From assembly GCA_045643165.1 (NCBI GenBank), contig JAZUKF010000088.1:1-7013 (forward strand): a DNA stretch of 7,013 nt, given 5' to 3'. Within the stretch, counting starts at the first letter, position 1. The number at the start of each line of letters is the position of its first letter. The notes beneath the pieces were generated by a model. The model was not told the origin of the DNA, did no database searches, and saw only the letters and a program-made list of their open reading frames with translations. Positions 6,552 through 7,013 of the stretch are shown here, one piece after another. Made by a program: the position numbers and the translations under genes. Source of the DNA: SIG575 sp045643165 (GTDB lineage: Bacteria; Bacillota; Clostridia; Oscillospirales; Acutalibacteraceae).

Positions 6552-7013
6552 ATGGCAGAACATTTTTTAGCAAAACGTTTAAAAGAAAACGCAATGAAAA
6601 ATGATAATCACGGATATAAAGTTTATCATAACTCGGGAGTAACGGAATTTATCCCCTTCGCCGAAATTTATAACCGTTTTAAATATTATAATGAAATTGT
6701 AAAATCTTATAAAAACTCGGTTTGTATCGTTTGTCTTGATTATTCTGTTGATTATTTTTCTCTTATCATTTCTTTTTTCAACAACGGTATCGTTGCGGTT
6801 TTGTTAAGATACGATGACAATATTTCATCTGTCAGGGAAGATATGATAACAACCATAGTTCAGGTGAACCCTTATGCCGTTTTCACCACCGCTGAGGAAA
6901 GCAGTTTAGAGTATGTAAAAGAAAAAGGGGTAAAAATAATAAACATCAACAATATTCCCGTTTGCGAAGATACATTCGGGGAAAAAGACTACTCAATAGT
7001 AATGCTGACATCG
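6552..7013 (+). CDS. AMP-forming acyl/aryl ligase (ANL superfamily), 5' part only
   Basis: An open frame of 154 codons runs from the ATG at 6552 off the right edge without a stop. The translation has the layout of the N-terminal subdomain of adenylate-forming enzymes: a TEFIPFAEIYNRF segment (31-43, where these enzymes often have an 'LTYAEL' motif), a CIVCLDYSVDYFSLIISFFNNGIVAV region (58-83) matching the usual 'a-l-n-s-e-f-i...l-a-g-a-v' helix-strand, then PYAVFTT (107-113). It ends at YSIVMLTS (147-154), exactly where the ATP-binding TSG(T/S)TG P-loop normally begins. Such enzymes activate a carboxylic acid as acyl-AMP and pass it to CoA or a carrier protein. Substrate and subfamily (acyl-CoA synthetase, fatty-acyl-AMP ligase or peptide-synthetase-type) cannot be decided from this part. 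AAAAGGTTGTGA (6535-6546) matches an extended Shine-Dalgarno. The gene is divergent from the operon, so a shared role is uncertain. Confidence 0.75.
   Translation, partial: MAEHFLAKRLKENAMKNDNHGYKVYHNSGVTEFIPFAEIYNRFKYYNEIVKSYKNSVCIVCLDYSVDYFSLIISFFNNGIVAVLLRYDDNISSVREDMITTIVQVNPYAVFTTAEESSLEYVKEKGVKIININNIPVCEDTFGEKDYSIVMLTS

Noticed and set aside
6403..6594. Minus-strand 63-codon frame in the divergent intergenic region
   Set aside because: It covers both promoters and the start of the plus-strand ligase, with no ribosome binding site; it is a by-product of AT-rich sequence.

Overview
The window is AT-rich. The dense minus-strand gene block, Shine-Dalgarno sites of the GAGGTG/AAAGGAG type, sigma-A-type promoters and a Bacillota-style rRNA-leader boxA element point to a low-GC Gram-positive bacterium, most likely a gut or rumen clostridium. 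This assignment is inferred from style and gene content, as no marker gene is complete here.

Layout: (1) Positions 1-377 hold no protein gene. They carry a strong minus-strand promoter (consensus -35, phased A-tracts upstream) followed by about 210 bases with a boxA-like motif and several compact hairpins. This looks like the leader of a ribosomal RNA operon whose 16S gene would lie off the left edge. (2) Positions 378-6349 are a four-gene minus-strand operon. In transcription order it encodes a multi-pass membrane acyltransferase-like protein, a DUF1680/GH127 glycosidase (putative beta-L-arabinofuranosidase), a GH2 glycosidase (beta-galactosidase-like) and SfsA. Spacing is tight: a 4-base ATGA overlap, then gaps of 28 and 20 bases. 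The operon has a near-consensus promoter at 6383-6411. (3) From 6552 to the right edge, on the plus strand and divergent from the operon, is the first 154 codons of an AMP-forming acyl/aryl ligase. The window cuts it at the start of its ATP-binding P-loop.

How the genes may work together: neither glycosidase shows a signal peptide, so both probably act in the cytoplasm on imported oligosaccharides. A beta-L-arabinofuranosidase with a beta-galactosidase-like GH2 enzyme suggests debranching of plant arabinose/galactose-containing glycans such as hydroxyproline-rich glycoprotein sugars or arabinogalactan. No transporter or sugar regulator is visible. The membrane acyltransferase-like gene translationally coupled to the arabinofuranosidase is the least expected member. 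No clearly new system is evident; the points most worth checking are that coupling, the rRNA-type promoter directly downstream of sfsA, and the identity of the truncated ligase.
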